Shown: positions 10,326-20,561 of the stretch, in pieces
Layout: each line of letters begins with the position of its first letter
How positions within the stretch are numbered: position 1 is the first letter of the stretch
Position numbers and translations under genes: made by a program
Origin: Thecaphora thlaspeos
Lineage: Eukaryota; Basidiomycota; Ustilaginomycetes; Urocystidales; Glomosporiaceae
DNA: 64,000 bases
Assembly: GCA_900291925.1 (NCBI GenBank)
Contig: UWYS01000015.1
Span: 124,001-188,000, forward strand
Direction: 5' to 3'
Notes under the pieces: model-generated
What the model saw: only the letters and a program-made list of their open reading frames with translations
The model's database searches: none
What the model was told of the DNA's origin: nothing

Positions 10326-11855
10326 GGTGTCCATAGCCAGTCCCCCACTGGGGTCCAGCCAGCTTTGGAAAACCAGTGTCCAGCCTCAATGTGCTGCAGG
10401 CTGAAAAATGTTGGATTTGGGGGGGGGGGTTACCTCTGCCTCCCTCAGTACCAGCTCAAACTTCCTTAGGGGGAGCACAGTCTTCTTGAAGGGACTGCTG
10501 TCACTGTTGCAGAGAGGGAGGCCATGTTGGAACAGGAGCAGAGCATAGATTGGACCATTGTCAGGTCCCAGTCAGACCAGCACAACACCCTCCTCATTGA
10601 CTCCACAGGACTCCTCTTTGCTGTCCATATTGGAAGCCCTGGTACATCAGACTTCAATGAAAGGATTGATGGCCTTGAGCAAGCTGCAATCATATTGGCA
10701 GAGTCTGGGGGGTCTAAAAATGTAAAGTCTTATTGCAGCAAGTTTCAGACCTTCCACATCATGGTTGCTGGACCTGGTCAAGGAGCCAAGCCTGCTGAGT
10801 CAGAGAGGAAGGAGGCCACCTTCAATGTCCAGTATAACAACAACATCAATGCATGCACAGCCTTTCTTACCAATAAACATGTCAATAGCACCTGCCAATA
10901 TTGCAACCAGTACTTCTGGTTATCCTTCACATACCTTCATAGGCAGTACAGGGAAGAGAGCAACAAGGCAGTCTGGAAGATTCCTGGTGCATTTTCTTGG
11001 TCTCTCTTTCCCTGCCTTGCTGTTAACCTCCCCAGCAACAACACCATCAGACTTCCTCATTGCAAAAAAGGTGACTTTTCTGGCAGTCTCTGGTATTATT
11101 TATTTATTGCTTTGGCAACTTCCCAGAGGGTCAGGCAGCCCTCCAACTCTGGGAGATTGGTGTAGAGGTATGGACAAAGCCAGGTGACTTCTTTCTCTTC
11201 CTGTCTTGAACCATCACTCACTGGAACATGCCAACAGATCCATGCTTTACTTGTGGTGTCCTCATCACATTCTTTGATGCTTCTCTGCTTTGCTGGAGCT
11301 ATTGGCAACCAGAATACATTGGTGAGGTGAGGAAGAATAATCCTGATTGTTTTGAAATGTTCCTCAAGACAATCCAGGAAGAGTGGTGGAGTATGTGGGA
11401 ACATCAAAGGGAGCAGGTGTTTAAAGTCCTCCAGCACATGTACATAGCCATTGGTTCTTGGATGTACTGCAATGAAAACAGTATACAGCAAGCATTACAA
11501 AGGAGGAGTGTCAAGCATGATTGACAGATCCACCAGCAGCTTGTTGCTCTTGATACATTTCTCCAGCTGCAAAAGCAACTTTGTGCTCCCAAGTTCTGAG
11601 GTACAGAAGGCATCCAATTGAGTGGCTACTGTGCAAGGAGGCAAGCTGTGTGCAGCCACATGGCATTTGATCTCCTCAATGATGATCATACTCTGGGAGA
11701 AGAACTTCCTCTCTGCATCACTTGAGAACTTGATTGTCCTCTCACCATAGGCAGATCTGACTGGCAGCTGTCCCAAAAGCCCAACATCATACTCCTGCCA
11801 GAGATCCTCCACCATATCAACATCCCAGGACATTGTCATGGCCAGGCAGTGTGGT
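10326..11855. mobile_element. Degenerate repeat-derived DNA, unassigned
   Basis: This stretch shares the CpG-poor, TG/CA-rich composition of the flanking transposon DNA and differs from host genes. An open frame on the plus strand (10524-11165) encodes LLIDSTGLLFAVHIGSPG and further non-repetitive protein-like sequence. Minus-strand frames at 11096-11491 and 11495-11839 (for example ERKFFSQSMIIIEEIKCHV) also look protein-like. None matches a family I recognise. They are probably decayed ORFs of one or more transposons. It is not clear which strand was the coding one. Confidence 0.45.
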
Positions 11856-12186
11856 CAGCAACTTGCTCTCTGGCAAGCAAGTCTCTGTTCCCTGACCAGA
11901 GACTTCCTCTTCACAGGTCCAAGTTGTTGGGGGAACAGACAGTTCATGACAGTGGCAAGGACAATCATGCATGGTGGGCAGACAATGTGGCCAGAGCTGG
12001 ACATCAGGCAGGTATTGGGAAGGACCATTGGGGGCAGGGTACATCAAGCCAGCACATCAGGTGTTTTGGGACAAGTGGGGCAAGGGCTATTGTTACTGGG
12101 TGCAATCTCTGGGCAACAGGATATGAAGGCAAGGTGGCTGGTTGTATATATAGCTAAGCTGCTCTACAGATGGGGACTGGATCTGG
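11856..12186 (+). repeat. Left arm of a ~330-bp imperfect inverted repeat
   Basis: This arm matches the reverse complement of 12525-12853 along its length. The best blocks contain GGGCAAGGGCTATTGTTACT and GATATGAAGGCAAGGTGGCT, followed by a TATATATA core at about 12145-12152. By eye the arms agree at roughly three quarters of positions, with small indels. The arms are separated by about 340 bp. This is a possible long terminal inverted repeat of a mobile element, or two decayed copies of one repeat in opposite orientation. Confidence 0.7.
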
Positions 12187-12524
12187 CATCCAGTCTAGTC
12201 AATACACAGTTGTTACAAGCTTGCCACATTGCTAGTGGAGAGCCTGACAACGCATTGCTAGCATTGCCATAACCATCAACATACATTGCAACATTGACAC
12301 AAACCCCACCATCTTACCCACATACATGACATGCTTGCCAATGGTGCCCACAAGCATTACCAACTTAACCCAACTGCCACCAAGTGTTGCTCTGCCCTCT
12401 GACATGGGCATCAAAGTGGCAACAGCCCTCAAGCAAGAGCAACTTCCTCAGCAGGGTGCAAGTAGGCCTGTAGGCTTCTTTCCAGCCAGGCAAGTTGCTG
12501 CACCTAATAGTCACTGCTGTTACA
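12187..12524. other. Spacer between the inverted-repeat arms
   Basis: About 340 bp with the same CpG-poor composition as the arms. Short frames only; no domain recognised. Confidence 0.4.
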
Positions 12525-12853
12525 CCAGATCCACTCCCCATCCATATGGCTGCCTAGCTATATATACAAGCAGCCACCTTGCCTTCATATCCTGCTGCCT
12601 AGAGGTTGCACCCTGTAACAATAACCCTTCCTCCACACATCCTGAAACACCTGGCACACCAACTGGGTGTACCTAGCCCCAATGGCTTTCCCCAATGCTT
12701 GCCCTGCATCCAGCTCTGGTTGCACCATTTGTCCACCACATGTAGTGGTCTTTGCAGCCTCCCCACACCAGTTGTTCCCCAGCAACTTGGTCATGTAGTG
12801 AGTAAGTCCCTGTGTCCTGACAAGCAACTTGCTAGCCTATGAGTAAGCTGCTG
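12525..12853 (-). repeat. Right arm of the ~330-bp imperfect inverted repeat
   Basis: This is the partner of 11856-12186 in opposite orientation. It carries the mirrored TATATATA core at about 12558-12565. It ends near the boundary at which base composition returns to that of the host. Confidence 0.7.
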
Positions 12854-13844
12854 GCTGGCTGTAACATCCTTCAACATGCCCAGCTTCGCTTGGTTTGGCC
12901 ATTGCTCAGCTGTTGTTTGAGTTGAAAGCCCAATCCAACCAGTCCCTGATGTTGACAGTGAAGCTGGCCAAGACATGGGACTGAGCACAACTTTGCCATG
13001 CATTCACAAAACTCGCCATGAAACTGCTTTGCCGAGCGTGCCGCCCAACGGAACCTGCCGCCACCGAGAGCTTTTAGCCGCGCCGTGGGCAAGCTCGCTC
13101 GCGCCCCCCCCGCCCCCCCACCTCGGCCTCTTGCGCTCTTCTCTCGGTCGACATAGGATGCATCGCTAGCCAGCCGACGACCCGGGAGACGTGTTGCCTC
13201 TTTCCTTGGAAAACCCGCTGGCGTTCAAGGGGCGTTCATGCGCCACCCACCGTCCGCCTCGCCCGCCTCGCCCGCCTCGCCCGCCTCGACTCAGCGCACC
13301 CCAGGCAATCGCTACTAGTCAGCAGTGCGCACGCGTTGCGGTCGCTCCTCCTCCCAACGCCTGCCTACCTCCTCCATAGACGCCGCAACGCTCGACTGCC
13401 TCGTCGCTCCTATCCAGGCTGGAGGCAAGTGCTCATCGACCATGAGCCTCTCAGTCAGCTGGCGCGCAGGCAGGCTGCCAGGCAGGCCCAAGCGGGCCGC
13501 TCGACCGTTCCAGCGATCGAGGCCAAGAGGCAATCTCGTCCATCTCCACGACTCCACCACAAGTCGCCGCGATCCATCGTTCGTTTCGGCGGGAGAAAGC
13601 AACGGCCCAACGGCCCAACACGCCACATTTTATTGGCGTCGTCACGGTCGCCGCCGCCATAGGAAGAGAGAAGGACCTTCTTGTGGCCAACTGACTGCTG
13701 CTGCCTTTCCTCTCGGACCGAAGCAGGCTAGGGCGGCGGGACAAGTCGCCGCGCGCTGCAGCTAGATAGAGCGAAGGACGGGCTGACGGCTCGAGGGTGC
13801 GTCCCCTCGAGGACGAGGACGAGGACTACGGAGAGGTCAACGGG
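12854..13844. other. Transition from mobile-DNA island to host DNA, non-coding
   Basis: The CpG-poor composition ends at about 13,015, and normal GC-rich sequence resumes. A 9-bp repeat CGCCTCGCC lies at 13255-13290 (three perfect units and a fourth with one mismatch). No gene is supported. The right end is the promoter of the secreted peptide gene. Confidence 0.45.
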
Positions 13845-13856
13845 TATATATATATA
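13845..13856 (+). promoter_or_regulatory. TATA box of the secreted Trp/Cys-rich peptide gene
   Basis: A perfect run of six TA pairs (CGGG-TATATATATATA-GAG) stands out from GC-rich DNA 271-282 bp upstream of the ATG at 14127. It is followed by a CT-rich leader, a combination found at strongly expressed fungal genes. Confidence 0.6.
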
Positions 13857-14126
13857 GAGAGGGAGCTCGCGCCCTTCATCTCCCTCCTCCCCCTTCCATC
13901 CACATCATCTTTCTCGTCAGAGCTCGCCCTCACCACCACCGACCCACCCTTTCACCTCGACCTCAACTTCGACTTCGACTTTGACCTTTTTTCGCGATCC
14001 TCCTCGTCACTCCGTCCCTCTCTCCCCCTCTCACTTTAATCTTCCCCCCGAGCGACACCAGCACGCACACGCACGCACACGTACACGCTTCTCCCCGCCC
14101 ACTGCCGACCACCGACGGCCGTCACC

Positions 14127-14936
14127 ATGCGCGTTCTTCGCCTCGCCGTCCTCGCCGCCGTCTCTGCCCTGTCGCTCCTGGGCGTTGTCGTCGCCGCGCC
14201 CAACTCGGCCCCCGTCGACGTCACCGGCGCTGCTGCTCCTCTCATCCAGCGAGATGACGCGGCCAACGAGCCGGTCGCAGCCGTGACCGAAGAGCCGGCC
14301 TCGGACCAGCTCGTCTACTTCAATTGGTGCTGGGACCGCCGCCGCCACAGGTGGAACCGCCACTGGTGCAACTCGTGGGACCGTTTCTGCCGCTGCAACC
14401 GCTGGAACGAATGCGATCGCGATGACCGCGGCCGCTCTTACCGCGACCGCGACCGCGACGACGACGGCGGCGGTCGCGGGCACGGCAAGCGCGCCGAGAC
14501 CGACGTCAGCTACCGCGGAGGCGACTGGGACCAAAGCGGCTATGCTGGCTACTACGGAGACCGCCACGGCCATCGCCACCACCACCACCGCAGCCTCGCC
14601 GACGAGGAGATGGAGGCTGAGCCGGAGCGACGCGATGTGGGTACCTCGGCCGCAAACGACGGTGACTCGTCCCTCGAGAAGCGCCAGAGCTGGTCTGGCA
14701 ACTCGCTCTGCCGCTGCAGTTCTTGGGGCCCTTGTCGCTGCATGTGCCGCAACGGCTGGTGCTGGCGCGAGTGGGGCTGGCGCGGCGCCAGCAATGGCGA
14801 CGCCGCCGACGCCGCCACGGCACAGGACGGGTCCGAGGTGAGTGTCTCGAAGCGTGACGGCGACGACTCGGCAGCTTTGCTGGCCGCGTCGCTATGGAAG
14901 CGGCGAGCCGCAGTCGGAATGCCGCTGAAGTTGTAA
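14127..14936 (+). CDS. Secreted Trp/Cys-rich precursor with multiple Kex2 sites
   Basis: I recognise no family. It is a single exon of 269 residues with a Kozak-like start (caccATGc). A signal peptide (MRVLRLAVLAAVSALSLLGV...) probably ends at VVAA before PNSAP. Dibasic Lys-Arg or Arg-Arg sites occur after HG (GHGKR), EPERR, SSLEKR, VSVSKR and SLWKRR, so Golgi Kex2 would release several peptides. Two are unusual. Peptide 1 has five cysteines and many Trp/Arg (NWCWDRRRHRWNRHWC, then FCRCNRWNEC). Peptide 2, after LEKR, has six cysteines (LCRCSSWGPCRCMCRNGWCW, then REWGWRG). The two share the motif Cys-Arg-Cys-x2-Trp-x2-Cys, suggesting internal duplication. A His-rich linker (RHGHRHHHHR) lies between. 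The precursor layout recalls fungal Kex2-processed peptides such as smut repellents and pheromones, but the sequence is different. The role (effector, structural, antimicrobial, metal binding) is open. Confidence 0.72.
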   Translation: MRVLRLAVLAAVSALSLLGVVVAAPNSAPVDVTGAAAPLIQRDDAANEPVAAVTEEPASDQLVYFNWCWDRRRHRWNRHWCNSWDRFCRCNRWNECDRDDRGRSYRDRDRDDDGGGRGHGKRAETDVSYRGGDWDQSGYAGYYGDRHGHRHHHHRSLADEEMEAEPERRDVGTSAANDGDSSLEKRQSWSGNSLCRCSSWGPCRCMCRNGWCWREWGWRGASNGDAADAATAQDGSEVSVSKRDGDDSAALLAASLWKRRAAVGMPLKL

Positions 14937-16447
14937 GGCAGGCGGAAGCGACGGCACCTGAGGTCACGCACAGTCACGACGACGACGACGGTGACGGACG
15001 CAGAGACTCGTCGGGCAGGCGGCGGCAGCGTCGCCGGCCTCAACTTGCGTGCGCGACTGGATCGGCGATGCCCAGGGAGACAACGAGGACGATGAAGGCG
15101 GCAGGGCGAGGTGAGCCAATGGCTTGTGTCTTTACAGTGCCCCGGGCTTACTTTGGATCTCGTGGTCCTCGTGTGTCCTTTTTATTTCCTATTTTTTCGA
15201 CCCCATCCTCCCATCGACAGACGCCTGACGACACGAAGGCCTAGGCGATTGATTATTGTGCGCGCGCAACATCGACGCTGCCGCATAAGCGGATGGGATC
15301 GAGGTCGATCTCGGTGAGTTCAGATAAACCGACCTGTCCACTCCTGGCAATCACTGTGGGCCGGCTCTGTTAAGGACCGATCGGCTCAACTCGGTCACGA
15401 TCATCTCAACCCGTTTGTTCCTTCCAGACGGCCGCCGCAGTGCACCGCCGCCAACGGCTCGGTTCCAGGGTTCTCTCGCCGTTTACTTGTCCGCCTTCCT
15501 TCGCCTGCCTCGCTCTCCATCCTAGTCTCTCTGTCCCAAGCCCGCACTGAGCCTTCTCGCATCAAGCATTGAGCCGCTCTAGGTGCTTTGGCGCCAGCTG
15601 TATTTCTACCTTGTCGATGCGGCCCTGTATCCTAGCCTTCCCTGCGCCGCTATCTATTAACCTCGACTACCGCTGAATCGAAGCGTTGTTGGTGTACCTC
15701 AAAATCTTCTCGACTGACTGGCTGAAAGAAGTGCAAGCGGAGAGGGGGTCCTCGGAGCGGCTAAAGTCACGCGAGCTGCGGCTACGCTCCTCGCCGGCGA
15801 CTCTGACGGGCGAGTCAGGCCGTCTCTGTGCAGACGACAGCTCAGTTTGGTTCGGTTCGGTTCGGTTTGGTATCGTGTCTGTACGAGGACGATGGATTCG
15901 TTCACGATTAGACGTGGACGATGGGTTCATTCACAACTGGACGTGGACGATGGATTCATTCACAATTGTTACGGGTGGCAAGTGTGGACGGGTCATGTTG
16001 TGAGATGTCGCAACGTAGCGAGGGGGAGGTACATTTGCGCTTGGGTGAGATGTGCAAACGGGTTTGCAGGGTCGACTATTGGATTGGATTGGAATGACGA
16101 CGTCGTTTCTCTGCAAGGGGTTGGGGGGGGGGAGAAGACGAGGATGGACGTCGTTGCTCTTACGCTGAAAGCCGATGGAATTTGACGGTATGGAGGGCGG
16201 AGCGGTTTTAGAGAGGGTGGGGTTGAGGGCGGGTCGTGGAGGGAGAGAGGGGGAGGGAGCGGGGCATGGTTTGCTGATTGATGGGTATCTCGGCTCAGTC
16301 TTTGGGTGGGGACTTTTATCGAGCGGTTGTCGTCATGGCATCGACAATATGAATGGGGTATAGAGGCGTTGAGAGTCGATGAGGGGTTGGGGATGCCGAT
16401 TCTTTGTTGTTGCTGCCTGCAGGTCCTCGGACGCTCGCGGGTGTCGG
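14937..16447. other. Intergenic stretch with minisatellite, no gene
   Basis: This is the 3' region of the peptide gene followed by about 1.4 kb without a supported gene. It contains a GGTTC-type pentanucleotide run at 15849-15868 and a 29-bp minisatellite at 15887-15973. The right end is the 3' flank of the P-loop NTPase gene. Confidence 0.5.
15887..15973. repeat. 29-bp minisatellite, three units
   Basis: There are three tandem 29-bp units (15887-15915, 15916-15944, 15945-15973). Each begins GGACGATGG and contains TTCATTCACA or TTCGTTCACG. The units differ at a few positions each. Confidence 0.88.
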
Positions 16448-19400
16448 CTAGTCTTCGTCCATGGGAGCTGGTGCGGCGGCATCGATAGCCGCCTGATCGA
16501 CGATGGCAAAATGGGGCTTGTGGCTGGTATCTTCGGGCCTTGGCCAGGTTTGCTTGATCGGCATGAGCGGGCGCGTCTCTGTCGCAGGGGCTTGCCGCGC
16601 CGTCGTCAGCTTGGCAAAGTCCTGGGCAACGCCGAGGGTCGAGATGCAGCCGAACGTCTGCGCCGTCGCGCCACGGAGCCTCAGGACCGGCGTTGGGCCG
16701 GGGACATGGCAGAATGGTGCAGAGCAGGGCTCTTTGCTCAGCGAAAAGAGCTCGTTGTTCGAGAAGCGTGACTCGGTGCCAATCTCGAAGACCAGCGTAA
16801 GGAGAGACGATGCTTGCCAGTGCTTGTCAACGTTGTCCGGATGGATCGATGGCCCGTGGAGGTGCTCCAACTTATATGTGGGACGTTCCCGGTACTTGAC
16901 CTGCCACGCAATGAAGCTCATGCGTTCCTCCATGTACGCTTCCATGCCATCATCACCGCCGGCCTGTTCGCTGCTCATCTCCTCTTCACCGTCCCTGCTG
17001 CCTCTGCGGTGGTCGGCAAAGGTGAGATCGGTGTTGTCGCCAACAAAGACCGGGATCAGGCCATCCACCCCGAGCTGGCTGTGACAGCATTGAAGAGCCG
17101 CCCCTCGCTTCCACAAGTTCCACAGGAACGGCGGCCGCGTGGCGGTCAGCGGGTCGTCGAGAGCAACAATGTGGGTGAAAGACATCCACGCCGTCGGCAG
17201 GTCCTTGATGACCGCATGCGACGAGATCGGCGCGAACATTTCCGGGCCCACCATGCCGTTGAGGAAACTTGTCAGGGAGATGGCCGTCAGGCTCTCAAAT
17301 GCGGCATCGGAGCTTGCCTTGGCTGCCCCGTACGCAGCGTCTCGGCCCATGGTGAGCAGGAGACGAGCAAGGAACTCGCCGATCGATCCGCGAAGGCCGA
17401 GCTCATTCCCGAGGGGTAGAAGGTCGCGGTAAAAAGTGTTGAGAACCTTGCTGTAGAAGCCTGGCCCCTGCGTCATCACCTTCCAAGCCGCGATAGCAAG
17501 CAGCGGCTCGCTCGGCACCGCCGTGTTACAGATGCCGTTGCTGTTAATGTCGACGAGGAAGCGCATGTGGCTTTGTACGGCGGTGACGGCCATCTTTGCT
17601 GCGGACGTGTTAGAGCGAAGTGGGAGCAGCTCTAGGCAGCATCTTTGCGAAAGCAGGCTGACTACCACATCCGCGCTGTCCAGATTGGCATTGGCGGAAC
17701 CCAACGGCTTCATCGCAAGCTTGGTGATGGCCGCGTCAACCACGGATCTGTCCTTTGACGCGTTCCACAGAGGGCGACCGAACAATTTGAGGTATCCGAG
17801 CGAAAGGGCATCGTTGGGGCAGCGGAGGGGACGGGCCTCAAGAACAAGAACATCGAGGGGAACATCCGTCCACGCCGGTAGACGCGTCTCGGTCGCGGCT
17901 CGTTGCGATCTCTCTAGTTCCTGCGGGGGCCGCGCTCGATCAATAGCGCTATTGGTATCCAGGAGGAGGAACCAAAATTCTAGTCGATGGCTCTTGCCCT
18001 TGCTCTGGCGATTGGATATCTCCGCAAAGCACCGGCGCAGGGCCGGAACCATGCCGGCAAGGGGAAATTCGTCGAGAAGTCCGAACTCGTCGATCGCAAC
18101 GTATGCAATGCCGCGATGTCCGCTGGACAAAGCCTTGAGGCTCCGCTGCACGGGCCCGAGGGCGACAAGCGCGTCTGTGAGCTCCTCCATTGCGGGTACG
18201 AGCATCGACAGGATCAGCTTGGCAGCCTCGTCGGCATCGTTGCGCAGCTGTTGGGCCTGCCTCATCATGGTTGGGCAAGTCTTGCCGAAAGCCAATGCCC
18301 TTTCAGAGACTTCCTCGAAGAGTGCTGAGCGCGAGGAGTGCTGGATGTCGACGGCTGCAAGAGGATACCACCACGGCCTGAATATCTCGGCCATCGAGCT
18401 GATCGATCCAGCTCGGGACCTGACGTTCTCCGCGGCGACGGTGAACCAAGCAGTGAGGAATGCGACCATAGCGAGGTTCGGGCCGCCAAAGCTCGCGGCG
18501 TGGTCTCGGAAGAAAGTGACGACGGGCTCGTCCGCGGTCGGGAATCCAGCGTCCGGGTCATCCGGACGGCGGCGTAGGTGCAAGATCAAGGTCGGCCATA
18601 CTGCGCTCAACTCGTATACCTGAGCAGCATTTGCATGCCAGAACATGCAGACATGGCAAGACGCCGGGATGAGGGGGTCAGCATCAACAGCTAACAAGAA
18701 TCAGCGTATGATCCCTGCCATTTTCAGTCGAACACGCACCATGCGAGTCTTGCCCGTACCAGACGACTGGATGATGGGCACGGTGCGGCCATAGACGGAT
18801 CCCCTTTCATACCTGCGCCTGTAGTCGTGTAGTATGCGGCCATTCAGGCGCAAGTGGGCGTTGCCAATGTATTCGCTGGAAAAGACTCGGGCGAACCTGT
18901 CGTAGCCATCTCTGAGAAAGGGAGAAAGAAGGGAGGGTGGGGTAACAGGGGGGAAAGAGGTGGCAAGGGCGGCAAGAAGGGGGGGGGGTGGCGGAGGGTA
19001 AGAGGGCGGCCGAGATCAGGGGGCCGGGACGAGCAAGAAAGAGCTCAACTCGGGCAGCCATGCAAATGCTATCACTACTCTACTTACTGCACCTCGGGCG
19101 TGTTGAGGATTGGCGAGACCGGCGAAGGCGCTGAGAGGTGAATCGGCAGCCAGGCGGCCCAGGCAAGCGAATAGAGAAGGCGAGAGAAAGGTCAGCGGCA
19201 AGGCCGTTTGGTGATAGACAAAAGCAGGCCGTTGAGGTCCGGTATGCCGAGCATGAGTGGCCCAGACATAGACTTACGCTTGAAAGCAGAGCGCAGCAGT
19301 GCGTCCATGACACCGTAAAAGTCAAAGTCTCCGTCGGAGCCTACCTGGAACTGACGTGCGGTCCTGGTGCATAGCTCCCTGAATGCGACGAGGTCGATTG

Positions 19401-19713
19401 TTGGGGCTGTAGTATAGCTGCCAGGCTTGCTGCTGTCCTCGCGGAAGACTCGCCGCTTGATACCCGTGGGGAAGTCGGGATGGTTGAGCTTCGGCTTGAG
19501 GCCCTCGCAGAACTTCAAGACGAAGAGAAGGACCATTTGGGCGGACAGCTCATCGACGGGCTCGTCTTGCAACGACCCACGCAGCATGGCAATGCGGAGC
19601 TCTCCGATAGCGATTCCGTGCGACTGGCAGAAGGCCATCAGATTGCGAGAGCGGCTGGGCGGAGATTGCGACCGAGTTGACGGGGCCGAGCCGTCTGACG
19701 AGGCAGACGACAT
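16448..19713 (-). CDS. Unassigned P-loop NTPase, intact copy
   Basis: Proposed exons are 19278-19713, 19088-19130, 18736-18911 and 16448-18690, joined in frame to 965 residues; stop is TAG. The third exon carries a Walker A P-loop (IIQSSGTGKTRMV, near residue 210). Exon 4 has a Walker B-like strand (IAYVAIDEFGLLDE, near residue 417). The remainder is alpha-helical-looking with an acidic stretch (DGEEEMSSEQAGGDDG). No helicase, AAA+ or STAND-specific motif was recognised beyond the P-loop. The N-terminus (MSSASSDGSAPSTRSQSPPS) is low complexity; there is no signal peptide. An in-frame upstream Met at 19809 is an alternative start. The 43-base exon 2 is inferred because it joins exons 1 and 3 in frame with good splice sites. 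Intron 3 uses GTGTTC as donor. An inverted, near-identical copy lies at 60765-64000. Confidence 0.68.
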
Positions 19714-20151
19714 GACTGGAGATAGGATCGGCGCAAAGGGACAAGAACCAGGTGAGAGTAGGACCCGAGGAGATGAGGGGATGAAGGGACGAGGAGAGCG
19801 ATGAGACAAAGGGGGCCACGATGGGTGTGCAGCCGGCGCCGGCTGCTGGCAGGAGCAGCGCTAGGCTGGACCGGACGGAGCGAGGGAGTCAGAGATTGAG
19901 GCCAGGATCGAGACTGCGTCGATTGGGAAAGACGCGACAAGCGGAGGTGTGTACTGTTGCGCGGGATGGGAAGAGTGGATGGCAGGATCGACGGAGGGTG
20001 GACTGGTGGAGGCGACAGTGGTGGGGGCGATGGTAGAGCTGACGACAATGGTGGTTGGCGAGGGTGCCGGTAATGGTGGTGAGAGAGCTGTGGCGTCGCT
20101 GAGGGTGTGCGCGCGAAGACGGGACTGAAATGGTCGAGAAAGGGAGAAGCC
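16476..20151 (-). repeat. Arm A of a 3.67-kb inverted duplication
   Basis: This segment is the reverse complement of 60327-64000. Aligned coordinates sum to 80478, shifting to 80477 and 80476 after two single-base differences; I saw no other mismatch in the parts compared. The arm covers the whole P-loop NTPase gene and about 440 bp of its upstream region. The identity stops sharply at 20151, where arm A continues into a 21-bp direct repeat. The outer limit of the repeat is not known, because the window ends inside the second copy. Confidence 0.93.
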
Positions 20152-20273
20152 AAATAAGTTAAGGGAATTGATGCGGGCCCTACGACAGGGACAGGAGGCT
20201 CCCGGCGCGCCGTCGACTTAACGCCATCGGCGCGGCAACAATAACAGCAAATAAATAAGTTAAGGGAATTGAT
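20152..20273. repeat. Pair of 21-bp direct repeats flanking 80 bp at the duplication edge
   Basis: AAATAAGTTAAGGGAATTGAT occurs at 20152-20172 and again at 20253-20273. The first copy begins at the base at which the inverted duplication ends. The 80 bp between are GC-rich and unlike the repeats. It could be a target-site duplication around a small insertion, or a repair scar. Confidence 0.8.
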
Positions 20274-20561
20274 CCATGCCGTTGGTCTGCTGTTCGGGCG
20301 GGCGCACGCGGGCACTCGAGCGGATATTCCGAGGCGGGCTTGTCGAGGCGGCAGGTGGGAGGGACCCTTCTTCCGCACCGCACCCACCCTTGCGCGTTCG
20401 GCTGCTTGCGGCGTGCGGCGGCGATCCGACCGTCGGCGCGTGTCCCTTGCTCAAGCGTGTCTGCAGCGCTGCCTTGTCACCCTTGCTTGAGGTCTCTGCC
20501 GCTTCCAACACACGCCTGACCATAGTATTGCAACCTACTCCGGACGTCTCCGAAACCCCCC

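Noticed and set aside
11856..12853. Interpretation of the 330-bp repeats as LTRs of a retrotransposon
   Set aside because: The arms are inverted rather than direct, and no reverse transcriptase or integrase motif was seen between or around them.
13325..13765. 146-codon plus-strand frame upstream of the peptide gene
   Set aside because: Arg/Ser/Pro-rich, overlapped by other equally long frames, and without domain or start context.
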